Assembly: GCA_034111105.1 (NCBI GenBank)
Contig: JAWUXY010000077.1
Span: forward strand, 1-64,000
DNA length: 64,000 nucleotides
Origin: Bermanella sp034111105
GTDB lineage: Bacteria > Pseudomonadota > Gammaproteobacteria > Pseudomonadales > Oceanobacteraceae
Direction: 5' to 3'
The notes under the pieces were generated by a model. That model saw only the letters and a program-made list of their open reading frames with translations, was not told the origin of the DNA and ran no database searches. Every line of letters starts with the position of its first letter. Within the stretch, counting starts at the first letter, position 1. The position numbers and the translations under genes were made by a program. Below, one piece after another: positions 15,652 to 25,048 of the stretch.

Positions 15652-16551
15652 ATGAAATCACTTCAAGACCTCTCTATTTTTAATCAAACGGCTCAACTTG
15701 GCTCGCTAACCGCAGCAGGACGTCAGCTTAATTTAACGCCAGCGGCTTGCAGTGCCGCGGTAAAACGACTTGAAGCCGATTTAGGTGTGGCGTTGTTTGT
15801 TCGCTCGACTCGCCATCTGCGTTTAACCCATGACGGGGAGCGTTTTCTAGTGCATGTACAGCAAGCGCTCGAAAGCCTAGACGTTGGTGTGGCGGCTATT
15901 AAAGATGGTCAGAGCGTGGTGCGTGGAACATTAATGTTGTCTATTCCGTCCGATTTAGGTCGTAACTATTTGTTAACTTGGCTTGATGAATTTATGAATC
16001 AGTACCCAGATATTACGCTGCGCATTCAACTAACGGATCACATCGCTGATATGTATCGCCAACCTGTTGATTTAGCCCTACGCTACGGAATGCCAGCGGA
16101 CTCAACATTAATTGCTATGCCAATCATGGCAAATAATGTGCGTGTTTTGTGTGCCGCACCTAGCTATTTAGAGCGTTTTGGCAGCCCCGAAAGCCCTCAA
16201 GCATTAACTGAGCACAACTGCTTAACCTTTATGGTGGCTGAGCACCTGCATGATCGCTGGCAATTATTTAAAAATAATAAAGAGGTAAATGTGAAAGTCA
16301 GTGGTGATCGCAGCGCTAATGACGGTGACGCGGTCAGACGTTGGGCGGTAGCAGGCAAAGGTATTGCCTTTAAATCGTTATTAGATATTCAAGGGGAATT
16401 AAACAGTGGTCAACTAACGCTTGTGTGTGAATCGTGGGAGGGCGAGAACACACCGCTTAATTTGATCTGTGCGCATCGGCGTCAACTTAATCCAGCCGTA
16501 CAGGCATTGCGTGGGTTTTTAATGAAGCAGTGCGCACAACAAATGCTTTAA
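15652..16551 (+). CDS. LysR-family transcriptional regulator, divergent from nemA-like gene
   Basis: 299 residues from ATG 15652 (an in-frame TTG at 15646 is possible). The winged HTH is at the N-terminus (LSIFNQTAQLGSLTAAGRQL, AACSAAVKRLEADLGVALFV, STRHLRLTHDG), followed by the substrate-binding-protein-like effector domain (GTLMLSIPSDLGRNYLLTWL; DLALRYGMPADSTLIAMPI; AVAGKGIAFKSLLDI), as in aldehyde/quinone-responsive LysR proteins of the AaeR/DhgR group. It shares the 114-base intergenic region with the nemA-like gene and very likely controls it. The gene ends 3 bases past the start of the convergent PadR gene's stop. Confidence 0.9.
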   Translation: MKSLQDLSIFNQTAQLGSLTAAGRQLNLTPAACSAAVKRLEADLGVALFVRSTRHLRLTHDGERFLVHVQQALESLDVGVAAIKDGQSVVRGTLMLSIPSDLGRNYLLTWLDEFMNQYPDITLRIQLTDHIADMYRQPVDLALRYGMPADSTLIAMPIMANNVRVLCAAPSYLERFGSPESPQALTEHNCLTFMVAEHLHDRWQLFKNNKEVNVKVSGDRSANDGDAVRRWAVAGKGIAFKSLLDIQGELNSGQLTLVCESWEGENTPLNLICAHRRQLNPAVQALRGFLMKQCAQQML

Positions 16552-17081
16552 GATTTAAGAAAAGTCTCCACTTCTTCTGCCCATTGTAACCATGCTTGCT
16601 CACCTAAAATGCCTCGTCTTAATGTGAGGTAGGGTAACTCGAACGGTTTTTTCTTGGTTTTGCTTAACGCCAGGTATTCTTGCTCGAGTGCTAAAAATGT
16701 TTCTAACATGCGCTGGTGAATGGTTTTGTGCTCGGTTAATTCTAATTGCATTTTTTGTTTATCAATTAGATGGCCCGCATACATTTTTACCAACAATGCA
16801 TCATTTACTTTGTCTACTTTTACGGGCTTTTCTAGCCATTCAATTAACGTCTCGTGACCTGCTTGTGTCATATGATAAACCTTACGGTCAGGCTTGCCTT
16901 GTTGAGGCTCTAACGTGCAGTCGATGAGTCCATCTTGATGAAGTGTTTTAAGTTGGCTATAAATTTGCTGGTGGCTGGCGTTCCAAAAAAAGCCAAGCCG
17001 AGCTTTAAAGCGCTTGAGCAGGTCATAACCTGACCCTTCTTCGGTTTCGAGCAGTGTGAGTATGGCGTGCTTAAGTGACAT
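16548..17081 (-). CDS. PadR-family transcriptional regulator (AphA/VirR-like)
   Basis: 177 residues from ATG 17081 (MSLKHAILTLLETEEGSGYD, the usual family start; ATG 17093 is an alternative, neither has a clear ribosome binding site). Residues 1-75 are the PadR winged HTH (LKRFKARLGFFWNASHQQIY; LKTLHQDGLIDCTLEPQQGK; KVYHMTQAGHETLIEWLEKP). The C-terminal half is the long dimerisation helix pair of the Vir_act_alpha_C domain, which is the AphA subfamily. It is divergent from a RetSat-like oxidoreductase gene, and two palindromes in the shared promoter fit its binding mode, so it probably represses both that gene and itself. Confidence 0.88.
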   Translation of the reverse strand: MSLKHAILTLLETEEGSGYDLLKRFKARLGFFWNASHQQIYSQLKTLHQDGLIDCTLEPQQGKPDRKVYHMTQAGHETLIEWLEKPVKVDKVNDALLVKMYAGHLIDKQKMQLELTEHKTIHQRMLETFLALEQEYLALSKTKKKPFELPYLTLRRGILGEQAWLQWAEEVETFLKS

Positions 17082-17130
17082 GGTACGGGTCATGACGGAA
17101 TAAGCGTAAAGTGTATGATGCTTAGATCTT

Positions 17131-17150
17131 ATATGCAAATAGTTGCATAT
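17131..17150. promoter_or_regulatory. PadR/AphA-type operator, site 1
   Basis: ATATGCA-AATAGT-TGCATAT: perfect 7-bp arms with a 6-base centre, between the PadR gene and the oxidoreductase gene. The arm sequence and spacing match the ATATGCA-N6-TGCATAT site known for AphA, a PadR-family protein, and thus fit the adjacent PadR gene. A second identical-arm site lies 49 bases away. Confidence 0.75.
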
Positions 17151-17179
17151 GTCTTTGAAGCGTTTTATAGTCAAAATAG

Positions 17180-17199
17180 ATATGCAATAAATTGCATAT
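17180..17199. promoter_or_regulatory. PadR/AphA-type operator, site 2
   Basis: ATATGCA-ATAAAT-TGCATAT: again 7-bp perfect arms and 6-base centre, ending 37 bases before the oxidoreductase start at 17237. The centre-to-centre distance from site 1 is 49 bp (nearly five helical turns), so the two dimers would lie on about the same face of the DNA. Confidence 0.75.
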
Positions 17200-17236
17200 A
17201 AAAATAATAATATCGCGTATCAATCTGGAGACTCCG

Positions 17237-18907
17237 ATGGCAAAAGTAAAGGTTAGAACGGGTAAGCGTTATCGCAGTAGTCGAGCCGATGAGCACTATG
17301 ATGCCATTGTGGTCGGGTCAGGCATTGGCGGTTTAACCAATGCGGCCTTATTGTCGTTAATGGGTAAAAAAGTGTGTGTGCTTGAGCAACATTATACCGC
17401 TGGTGGCTTTACTCATGCTTATGAGCGTGAAGGGTATGAGTGGGATGTTGGCGTCCATTACATCGGTGAGGTGCATAAACCTAGCTCGTTAAAACGCATA
17501 TTCGATACCATTAGTGAAGGGCGCTTAAAATGGGCGGCCATGGAGCCTGTTTACGATAAAATCATTATTGGCGGCAAAGAGTTCGATTTTGTTGCGGGGC
17601 GTGAAAATTTCATTAATGAACTCAGTAAGCACTTTCCTGATGAGCGTGCGAATCTTGAAACGTACGTGGCATTGATTCGTAAAATTTCCACACAAACCCC
17701 TAAGTTTTTTGCCGCCTCGGCCATGCCAAAGTGGATGGGAGTGTTATATAACAAAGTGCGCCCGTTACTTGTTGATAAAGCCTTTTTCAAAACCACTCGC
17801 GAAGTCTTAGAAGGCATTACGCAAAACCAAGAATTAATTAGTGTGTTAACGGGGCAGTGGGGTGACTATGGTCAAACACCAAACGAAGCCGCTTTTATGA
17901 TGCATGCATTAATCGCAAAACATTATTTAGCCGGTGGTGCTTACCCTGTTGGCGGTGCATCAGAAATTGCCCGCAGTATTATTCCTACCATTCAAAAAAG
18001 CGGCGGTGAAGTTTTCACCTATGCTGAAGTAGATGAGCTGTTAGTCGAAAACAATGTTTGCAGCGGCGTAAAAATGGTAAACGGCGATGAGATCAAAGCG
18101 GATGTCGTGTTTACGAATGTGGGTTTTATGAACACAATTAAGCGCTTGTATCCGCAAGCGAGCCGTGAGAAACACAACGTTGAAAAATGGTTGAACACAG
18201 GTGCCATTGAATATTCAAAATCCACCCATTGCTTATATGCAGGCTTTAAAGGCACAGCAAAAGAATTAGGATTAAATACCACCAACCTTTGGATTTATCC
18301 AAATGGTGATCACGATGGTAACGTTGCTAACTATATTAAAGACAGCTCGAGTCCATTACCGTTAATTTATGTGTCATTCCCTTCATCAAAAGACCCAGAT
18401 TGGGATAATCGTTTTCCTGGTAAGAGCACGGTTGAAATCGTCACCATTGCCAATATGAACGACTATGAACAATGGAACGGCACCACCTGGCAACAGCGCG
18501 GCGATGATTACGACGTTAAAAAAGAGCAGCTATCTAAACAATTGTTAGAAGTATTGTTTACTCGTTTACCTCAGCTACGTGATGCATTGGATTATTATGA
18601 ATTTTCAACGCCGCTTTCGACGCAATTTTATCAGCTTAACGCTAAAGGTGAAATTTACGGGCTGGATCATTTTGTCGACCGCTTTAAACAATCGTGTTTG
18701 CACCCACAAATGCCAATCAAGAATTTATACATGACAGGTGCCGATGCAATGACGGCAGGCGTAGGCGGTGGTTTAATGGGCGGCGTCATGAGCACAATGT
18801 GCATGCTTGGCCTTAAAAAAGGCAAAGCCGTTATGGGGTTATTTAAAAACTATCAAGAACCAAAAGCACAAGCAGATAGCCCAAGCACTAAGCAAAAAGC
18901 GGCTTAG
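17237..18907 (+). CDS. RetSat-like NAD(P)/FAD-dependent oxidoreductase (phytoene-dehydrogenase superfamily)
   Basis: 556 residues from ATG 17237, chosen because GGAG lies 9 bases upstream and because an earlier in-frame ATG at 17192 would lie within operator site 2. The dinucleotide-binding fold starts IVVGSGIGGLTNAALLSLMG (FAD GxGxxG), then VLEQHYTAGGFTHAYEREGY, the pattern of all-trans-retinol 13,14-reductases and carotenoid isomerases. The C-terminal MTGADAMTAGVGGGLMGGVM is the conserved flavin-closing motif. It probably reduces an isoprenoid or fatty polyene double bond. Divergent from, and presumably repressed by, the PadR protein. A strong terminator follows. Confidence 0.88.
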   Translation: MAKVKVRTGKRYRSSRADEHYDAIVVGSGIGGLTNAALLSLMGKKVCVLEQHYTAGGFTHAYEREGYEWDVGVHYIGEVHKPSSLKRIFDTISEGRLKWAAMEPVYDKIIIGGKEFDFVAGRENFINELSKHFPDERANLETYVALIRKISTQTPKFFAASAMPKWMGVLYNKVRPLLVDKAFFKTTREVLEGITQNQELISVLTGQWGDYGQTPNEAAFMMHALIAKHYLAGGAYPVGGASEIARSIIPTIQKSGGEVFTYAEVDELLVENNVCSGVKMVNGDEIKADVVFTNVGFMNTIKRLYPQASREKHNVEKWLNTGAIEYSKSTHCLYAGFKGTAKELGLNTTNLWIYPNGDHDGNVANYIKDSSSPLPLIYVSFPSSKDPDWDNRFPGKSTVEIVTIANMNDYEQWNGTTWQQRGDDYDVKKEQLSKQLLEVLFTRLPQLRDALDYYEFSTPLSTQFYQLNAKGEIYGLDHFVDRFKQSCLHPQMPIKNLYMTGADAMTAGVGGGLMGGVMSTMCMLGLKKGKAVMGLFKNYQEPKAQADSPSTKQKAA

Positions 18908-18937
18908 CTTAATAGTACACAATGTGTTTGTGTTATA

Positions 18938-18966
18938 ATGCCCATCCTTTGATGGGCATTTTTTTT
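18938..18966 (+). terminator. Intrinsic terminator after RetSat-like gene
   Basis: AATGCCCATC and GATGGGCATT form a 10-bp stem with a 3-base loop (CTT region) followed by eight T's: a textbook Rho-independent terminator, 31 bases after the stop codon. Confidence 0.92.
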
Positions 18967-18977
18967 AAGGCTTAAGT

Positions 18978-19622
18978 ATGTTGGGTGTGTTGTATTCGTT
19001 TCGTCGTTGTCCTTACGCTATGCGTGCGCGCTTGGCGCTTGCCTATTGTTTAGACGCCAATTGTGTTGAATTACGAGAGGTGGTTTTAAAGGATAAGCCG
19101 CAGGCTATGTTGGAAATCAGCCCAAAAGCCACTGTGCCTGTTTTACAATTATGTGATGGGCGCGTAATAGAAGAAAGTATTGAGATTATGCAGTTTGTTT
19201 TGTCTCAAAACGAATCCGTTTCGCGAAAACTCTACCCATTAAACCAACGATCAGAAATCGATGCATTAATTACAACCAATGATGGTGAGTTTAAGTGGGC
19301 ACTTGATCGTTATAAATACGCCGATCGTTTTGAAGAGAGTGAGGTGTTTTATCGTGAAAAAGGTGAGACTTTTTTAACGCAGTTAAATCAGCGATTAAGC
19401 CAGCATACATGTCTTTTTTCTGATGAGGTGAGTTTGGCAGATTTAGCTATTTTCCCATTTGTACGTCAGTTTGCGCATGTCGATAAAAATTGGTTTGAAA
19501 ATAGTGAGTATGCACATTTAAAGAAATGGCTTGATCATTGGCTAGCAACCTCATTGTTTATAAACAGTATGAATAAATATAAACAATGGCAGCCAAGCGC
19601 TGACCCCATATATTTCCCCTAA
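18978..19622 (+). CDS. Glutathione S-transferase-family protein
   Basis: 214 residues. An N-terminal thioredoxin-fold domain (about 1-75) begins LYSFRRCPYAMRARLALAYC. The CPYA motif is the glutaredoxin-like active site of Omega/Grx2-type GSTs, so the protein probably acts in thiol transfer more than in classical conjugation. ATVPVLQLCDGRVIEESIEI holds the cis-proline and the glutathione-gamma-glutamyl loop ESIEI. The C-terminal helical domain spans about 90-205 and ends VSLADLAIFPFVRQFAHVDK, the N-capping-box helix of the family. Start ATG 18978. No operon partner. Confidence 0.88.
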   Translation: MLGVLYSFRRCPYAMRARLALAYCLDANCVELREVVLKDKPQAMLEISPKATVPVLQLCDGRVIEESIEIMQFVLSQNESVSRKLYPLNQRSEIDALITTNDGEFKWALDRYKYADRFEESEVFYREKGETFLTQLNQRLSQHTCLFSDEVSLADLAIFPFVRQFAHVDKNWFENSEYAHLKKWLDHWLATSLFINSMNKYKQWQPSADPIYFP

Positions 19623-19894
19623 TGTTTATAGGTATAGAGACGTTCGCCGAACAGTGTAGGTTTTCTGATTGCTGGCATGAATTTAAAAGATTGTGCCATG
19701 TAAAGGGCTATTGAGGCAGGTGAATTGGATTCTAGAAGGCTAACTATCAAAATATTTTAAAAGTTAATGCTTTCAATTCTGCTGACTTATCAGAGCGACA
19801 AGCCAGCAATAAAGCGTTTGGTTGATTTTATAAAAACATTCAAGCGCAAGTGGTTGTTTTAAAAAGTCGATAGCGACTAACCTTTATTTCAACT

Positions 19895-22792
19895 TTAATG
19901 CTGCAAAAGTTGATACAAATTTTCTAAGTCACTGCCTGCCCATAATTCTAATAACAAGTTGTCAACTTTAGCTTCTGTATTTATTTTCCATTGCTGGTTT
20001 GCTCCAGCGTGGCAGCCATAAGTAATCAAACGGCGTCTAGCCCCATCATAATCAACACACTCACGACTGCCTACAATTTTAAGCGTACCATCATCGGCAA
20101 AGTTCCAGGCCTGAGTCTTTGTATTGTTTTCACAACTCGCTAAACCTACACGTCTATTGTTTGCGTATATGCACATAGACGGCTGTGAGGCCAAATGAAT
20201 ACGTCGTTTTTTGTCAACGATCCAGCTAGCAGCATCCGCAGCATCCATTGATGCAGTGAGATAACCATCTGCATTAAGTTTGGCAGTAATATAGCGCTGG
20301 CCTTGTTGAATAATGGAACCATCCATTGGCATTGATTGTCCTTCTGCAATAATACCGTTGGCGATTAATTCTGTCCGCATCTGCTTCGCTTTTTCAGCCA
20401 TAGTTGTTTGCTTTTGCATAAGCTGTTGTAACACCAGCTTTAAGTCTACTACAGCTTTTTGCTGGCTAGTATACTTTAGCCATATGGGTTTGGCCTGGGC
20501 TGTTAAACCCGCCGTTAACTCTTCAGTGCTATAGCTAGCAAGTATGTCATACATAGACGAGCTTAGTGAGAGAATAGCATCCATTGATATTGCGCTAAAG
20601 GCTTTACTTAATTGCGCCATCTCATGTGGACGTAGGCCAGTATATCCTGCTTCTTGGCCCACAATTGCAAGCTCAGGCAAAGGAGGAATAATTCCATCAA
20701 ATTCCGTACGAGCCAACTCAATATCCCTTCCCATTTGACGACAGATTACTTTGGCAGAAGTTGGTAAGTAATCAGCTGCAACATTAATATGCAATTGATT
20801 AATACTCTTTGCATTGTGACGAGTACCAGCCAAAGCAATATTGCGTGATTGGTTTGCAGCATTGTTAATGGTTAACCAACAGATACCATCTGTTTTCGAA
20901 AGGTCCGGTGCGGGCAAATTAAAAACATTACCGTAGTTACCATGAAATACAGGGTAGATTAATGCGTTTGTGCCAGTAGGATCATAACCCCCTAAAATGG
21001 TCGCTACAGGAACACCGACTTGTTGGGGTGCTAATCGCTGATCTTCTGCAGGGAAATCAAATTGTTGATAATTACCGGTGCTCTCATCCCATTTTTTATA
21101 GCCACTGTTAAAGTTATTATCAGCTACTGGAAACTGCTCTAAATGCTTTTGCATAATAAGTGCCGAGTAACCAGTATGGAACGTATATTTAGAGAAGCGA
21201 GAGGTATTAATACCCGAAGACATTGGGTCATTGTGATAGGAATAAATACCTTTATAGTACTCTGGGCTGGATTGAACATCTTTATAATAAATATTGCTAC
21301 GAAGACGCTTACGGTGAGCAATAAAACCCCAACCGCTATCTGCGTGATGACGCTGAAAACGCTTATCTTCGGTTAATATACTACCTGGATTATGTCCCAA
21401 ACCATAAGCGTGCCCCCACTCGTGACTGGCTTCATTACCTTGTGTAGAGTAGAGGGTGCCAATACCATTACCACCACTTAAGCCATGAACTTGGCGACCA
21501 TTTTGATAATTTCCCCAAGCGTGGTGAGTAGTCACTTGCTTGAATAAATGAGGGTAAGACTGGAGGGTGTTGTTGCTGCTGATGCCATAATTTGCCAAAT
21601 TAATACCTGTACTCACCTGTGCTTTTGCAACGTTCTGACGCATATCACCAGAATAAATGCCACCTTCGCCAGCGCTAACCGTATCGTATATTGTGCCGTT
21701 GGCAAGGATGGTTTTATTTAATGTCATATCTGCATAGCTCGCGACGACTAATTTGGATACTGGCGATATTTGAAAATAATCAGCTGCTGCTAACCAAGGG
21801 TTATTTAAGGTGAAATGCACCGGTAATTTATCAAAATGAGTTAACATACCTAAACGAATAGTTTGTATGATCATTTGGGTAGCATCACCAATATCGATAT
21901 TAGCCGCGATTAATTCACCACTAGTTTCAATTGCACTGCCTTGATTACTTGTGAATTTTAACGACATGCCATTACGAATTAAATTCCAAGGAAGCTCAAC
22001 ACTCCAAGCTGAGTGAGAATATTCAATTTTTTCCGGGCCATCGAAATCCGATTTATATAAAGCATAAGGATGCATCATAGGATAGTGTCCTTGCACCTCT
22101 CCATTTAACGACACCTCGACATCAACACTAATTGGCATTTGTGCTGCATCGGGTGTAAATAAAAGTAATGCATCACGTAATGCAACCAGGTTTGGCATAT
22201 ACCGGCTTTGTGTTTCATCCGCAGCATTTTTTACTTCATTGTTATTGGGTGCGATCGAGTGTGTCTGCACAAACGTAACTTGACCCGGTAAATCACCAAT
22301 GAGGTGATTATTCAAAGGGCGGGCATTTCCGTCGAAGTCTGTCGCATTAAAATCCAGCGAGTCGGGAGTTAATAAACTTTCTTTATGCTGTACGGTTAAT
22401 GACGTCTCTAAGTTTACTTGAGCCAAGCCTCGGGTCGCGATAAGAGTGAATGGATACGCAGCATGAACATCAGCGACTGCTGGAGTTCCTCTAATAGCGC
22501 CCGTACTTTTGTCAATCTGAGCCCAATTAGGCAGCGTATTAGTACTAAATTCGATGCCTGAATTTAGTGTCGAAAAAGCTGGTGATTGGAACATCATATC
22601 AACTGTAGCTTTAAGATTAACTGGGCTAATATCATTTAGCGCAGCAGACAGCTCAGCGAGTTCCGCCTGACTAGGTTGTTGAATTTGAGGTTCGGGAATT
22701 ATTTCTTCAGGGGGCTCTGAGATGGGTGAGCAGCCACTGCAAGCTAGCAATGATGAAAGCAGCCCAGTAATGATTGTGGTTCTATTCAGCAT
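19895..22792 (-). CDS. M66-family (StcE/TagA-type) secreted zinc metalloprotease lipoprotein with ricin-type C-terminus
   Basis: 965 residues. N-terminal lipoprotein signal (TIITGLLSSLLACSGCSP; C18 or C21 would be acylated), then a proline/glutamate-rich spacer. The catalytic domain has the zinc motif HEWGHAYGLGH (457-467), an HExxHxxGxxH metzincin signature with E458 as catalytic base, and the downstream turn methionine is likely in YNDPMSSGINT-type sequence. This is the M66 peptidase family of StcE (mucinase) and Vibrio TagA. Residues about 845-937 carry two QxW-type repeats (TQAWNF and NQQWKI) with cysteines, typical of a ricin B-type lectin fold. It likely degrades mucin-like glycoproteins at the cell surface. 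It is a lone gene beside a large gene-free stretch. Confidence 0.85.
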   Translation of the reverse strand: MLNRTTIITGLLSSLLACSGCSPISEPPEEIIPEPQIQQPSQAELAELSAALNDISPVNLKATVDMMFQSPAFSTLNSGIEFSTNTLPNWAQIDKSTGAIRGTPAVADVHAAYPFTLIATRGLAQVNLETSLTVQHKESLLTPDSLDFNATDFDGNARPLNNHLIGDLPGQVTFVQTHSIAPNNNEVKNAADETQSRYMPNLVALRDALLLFTPDAAQMPISVDVEVSLNGEVQGHYPMMHPYALYKSDFDGPEKIEYSHSAWSVELPWNLIRNGMSLKFTSNQGSAIETSGELIAANIDIGDATQMIIQTIRLGMLTHFDKLPVHFTLNNPWLAAADYFQISPVSKLVVASYADMTLNKTILANGTIYDTVSAGEGGIYSGDMRQNVAKAQVSTGINLANYGISSNNTLQSYPHLFKQVTTHHAWGNYQNGRQVHGLSGGNGIGTLYSTQGNEASHEWGHAYGLGHNPGSILTEDKRFQRHHADSGWGFIAHRKRLRSNIYYKDVQSSPEYYKGIYSYHNDPMSSGINTSRFSKYTFHTGYSALIMQKHLEQFPVADNNFNSGYKKWDESTGNYQQFDFPAEDQRLAPQQVGVPVATILGGYDPTGTNALIYPVFHGNYGNVFNLPAPDLSKTDGICWLTINNAANQSRNIALAGTRHNAKSINQLHINVAADYLPTSAKVICRQMGRDIELARTEFDGIIPPLPELAIVGQEAGYTGLRPHEMAQLSKAFSAISMDAILSLSSSMYDILASYSTEELTAGLTAQAKPIWLKYTSQQKAVVDLKLVLQQLMQKQTTMAEKAKQMRTELIANGIIAEGQSMPMDGSIIQQGQRYITAKLNADGYLTASMDAADAASWIVDKKRRIHLASQPSMCIYANNRRVGLASCENNTKTQAWNFADDGTLKIVGSRECVDYDGARRRLITYGCHAGANQQWKINTEAKVDNLLLELWAGSDLENLYQLLQH

Positions 22793-24054
22793 GTTTGACT
22801 TTCCTTGTTATTTATATTTATTTTTATTTTTTCGCTGCGAGAGAGTAATAAAAAATTCTGAGAATCAGTAGATAAAAAATTTTTAATCTCAATGTTTGTG
22901 AGGCAATCTCCACTTTCGGTGTACATTTGTTTGCCCATAATGTTTAGGCGTATTGGGAGGTCCTAATCACTTTCCTAAATTTTATTAGAGTTTTAGAACT
23001 AGAGTGTTGTTGCGAAAATGAGTAGCACTCCTGTCCCATTAAGACGTGAATTCAACTTGTAAATGCAACATCAGGTCGGAATAAAGAGGACGGTATAATT
23101 CATAAAAGTGCATACAGTATAAATGCAACCAAATACTATGCCTAAAAAGGAGAGTGTAATGACATGTTTTTTAGTTGATCACTAAAACTTTTGTGTAGAT
23201 ATGATATTTAACTTATGCAAGTTAATATCCGTTCTGGAAGCTCGCTTAGAATTTTCACAAGGTGATGCCAGATTTCCGTAATGATAATGGGGTGATTTTA
23301 ACGATGTTTTATATTAAAAATATTGTTGATAGTTTTTTACAGTCATATAATTTTTGTAATTTAATATATCTAGATTCAGTTTTTCACGTATAAATATTTA
23401 TAGGGATACTATGGTTTTTTTACAGGTTTAGTTTTTCTAATATCTTTCCATTAATTTTTATATATAAAAATAAAGTATCAGATTTTAAAGGTGTTAAAAT
23501 CTGAAATTTTATCTTAGTCGAAAAGTTTATAGGGATGTTTATTTATAATATAAGTTAGTGTATTTTTTATTTTCAACACTATTTTAGTATTAAATTAGAA
23601 CTTTCGATAATATTTTTATTAAAAAATAGGATTTATTTATAATTAATCGATTGTGGGTGTTAAAATATTTGGTAGAAATGTATAAAATTAATTGCAGGAG
23701 AGTAATTATGGTTAGACTATTAATCTTTATTTCCAATGATTTATAGTTAACAAATAAAAACATGGAATAAGTTTACAAGGGAAGGCTGCCAGTTTAATTT
23801 TTAAAAGTTAATAAAATAATTATTAGGTAAGAATGCGGTATTTATACCTATATTTATAGAAAGTGTCCTTATTACTACGGCTATTTCAAGCTTAGTGTTG
23901 TTAATAGTATTTTATAATATTTCTATGAGTAGACCATATTACTGGTTGTCGGCGATCAATTCAGTAGATGGTGTTAATTTTAACTAGTCAGCAGTTAAGT
24001 AGTATAAGTGATGGCAGTTAATCGAGACCACTGACCTTATAGGCTTTCCTTAAT
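22793..24054. other. 1.26-kb very AT-rich region with no supported gene
   Basis: No frame here shows a family motif, and the longest plausible starts are cut short within about 20 codons. The part next to the protease (22793-23150) presumably holds its promoter and upstream regulation. Two short TATAGGGAT repeats (near 23400 and 23528) are the only recurring words noticed. The length of the gap is unusual for this gene-dense window and may reflect decayed DNA, a long regulatory region, or an untranslated RNA. Confidence 0.5.
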
Positions 24055-24870
24055 TTAAGCCGCAGCATCATCTTCGGCGTCATCATCGTTAGCCGCGTCG
24101 TCGTCCGCACCATCATCACCCGCTGCAACATCTGGTGAGAACTTCGTCCATAAAAACTCATTGGGTTGCTGTGCAATTAAATGTAAGTTACCTTCGCCAT
24201 CGATTAAAGCGAATCCGTCTGTGGGTGAGTCTACTGGCTGGTTAAATTCAGCGCATAGTTTACGTTCTATGCTGAGGGTTAAAAAATTATCGTTAAACGA
24301 TGTTAGTTTGCCTTTCCACTGGCAGCCTGTGGCACTGTTGCTGCCTTGTAGGCCGCCCTCATCGTTAATGTATAAAATGGAGTCTGTGGTTGTCCATGTG
24401 CCGCGTACACGTTTTAGAGTCATGTTTGATGCACGGCCAGCATCCAGTTCAAGCGTGGCACTGCCAGATCGGGTGCTGCCATCAAAATTCAGAAATAAGC
24501 TTTGGTCTGACGCAAATAATGCATCCACTTCAATACGATTACTCGTGCGTGCTCCCACGTAAAAATTATTATCAGTATCAGGCGCAGCATAGGTGAAAAT
24601 GGTGGTGTCGAGCAGAGCGCTGTCATTTTCTAAAATTTCATAGGAGCCAATATGGGCTTCATCTTCTCGCAATATAAAAACTTGATCTTTATAAAATAAT
24701 ACCGACGTGGTGAGCACTTCCGTGACACCTTGTTCTTCAGTTTCGCCCAGCCATAAACCGTTTAATTCTTCAGGATCACTTGAGCTACTGTCATCGAGTG
24801 CGCCGCACCCGGTGATATAGGCAAATACGACGATTAGGGAATATTTTAAAACGACCATGTTCATATCCAA
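24055..24870 (-). CDS. Hypothetical lipoprotein with Asp/Ala-rich C-terminal tail
   Basis: 271 residues. The signal sequence ends at the lipobox ITGC in VVFAYITGCGALDD, placing the lipid on the cysteine near residue 22. The body is all-beta: repeated short strands with GTWTTTDSILYINDEGG and GLWLGETEEQG-type blocks recall lipocalin-like or surface domains that bind small ligands, but no family is certain. The last 23 residues are a low-complexity run of Asp, Ala and Gly (DDGADDDAANDDDAEDDAAA), probably flexible and calcium-attracting. It is divergent from the serine protease gene at 25049 and may be co-regulated. Start choice between M1, M3 and M5 is uncertain. Confidence 0.72.
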   Translation of the reverse strand: MDMNMVVLKYSLIVVFAYITGCGALDDSSSSDPEELNGLWLGETEEQGVTEVLTTSVLFYKDQVFILREDEAHIGSYEILENDSALLDTTIFTYAAPDTDNNFYVGARTSNRIEVDALFASDQSLFLNFDGSTRSGSATLELDAGRASNMTLKRVRGTWTTTDSILYINDEGGLQGSNSATGCQWKGKLTSFNDNFLTLSIERKLCAEFNQPVDSPTDGFALIDGEGNLHLIAQQPNEFLWTKFSPDVAAGDDGADDDAANDDDAEDDAAA

Positions 24871-25048
24871 TCAATACCTTTAATAAGCATAGCACTGGTT
24901 TTTTTCTTGTGGCATTTGATTACTAAGTAATGTTTATGGCTTTTATTAGAACACATTGTCATACGGTGGAATGAAAACACACTTCTATACTGATTAAACG
25001 TGCTAGTCGTTTCGAGAGGGAACTCTCCTATCAGCAGAAGGTTTAGCT

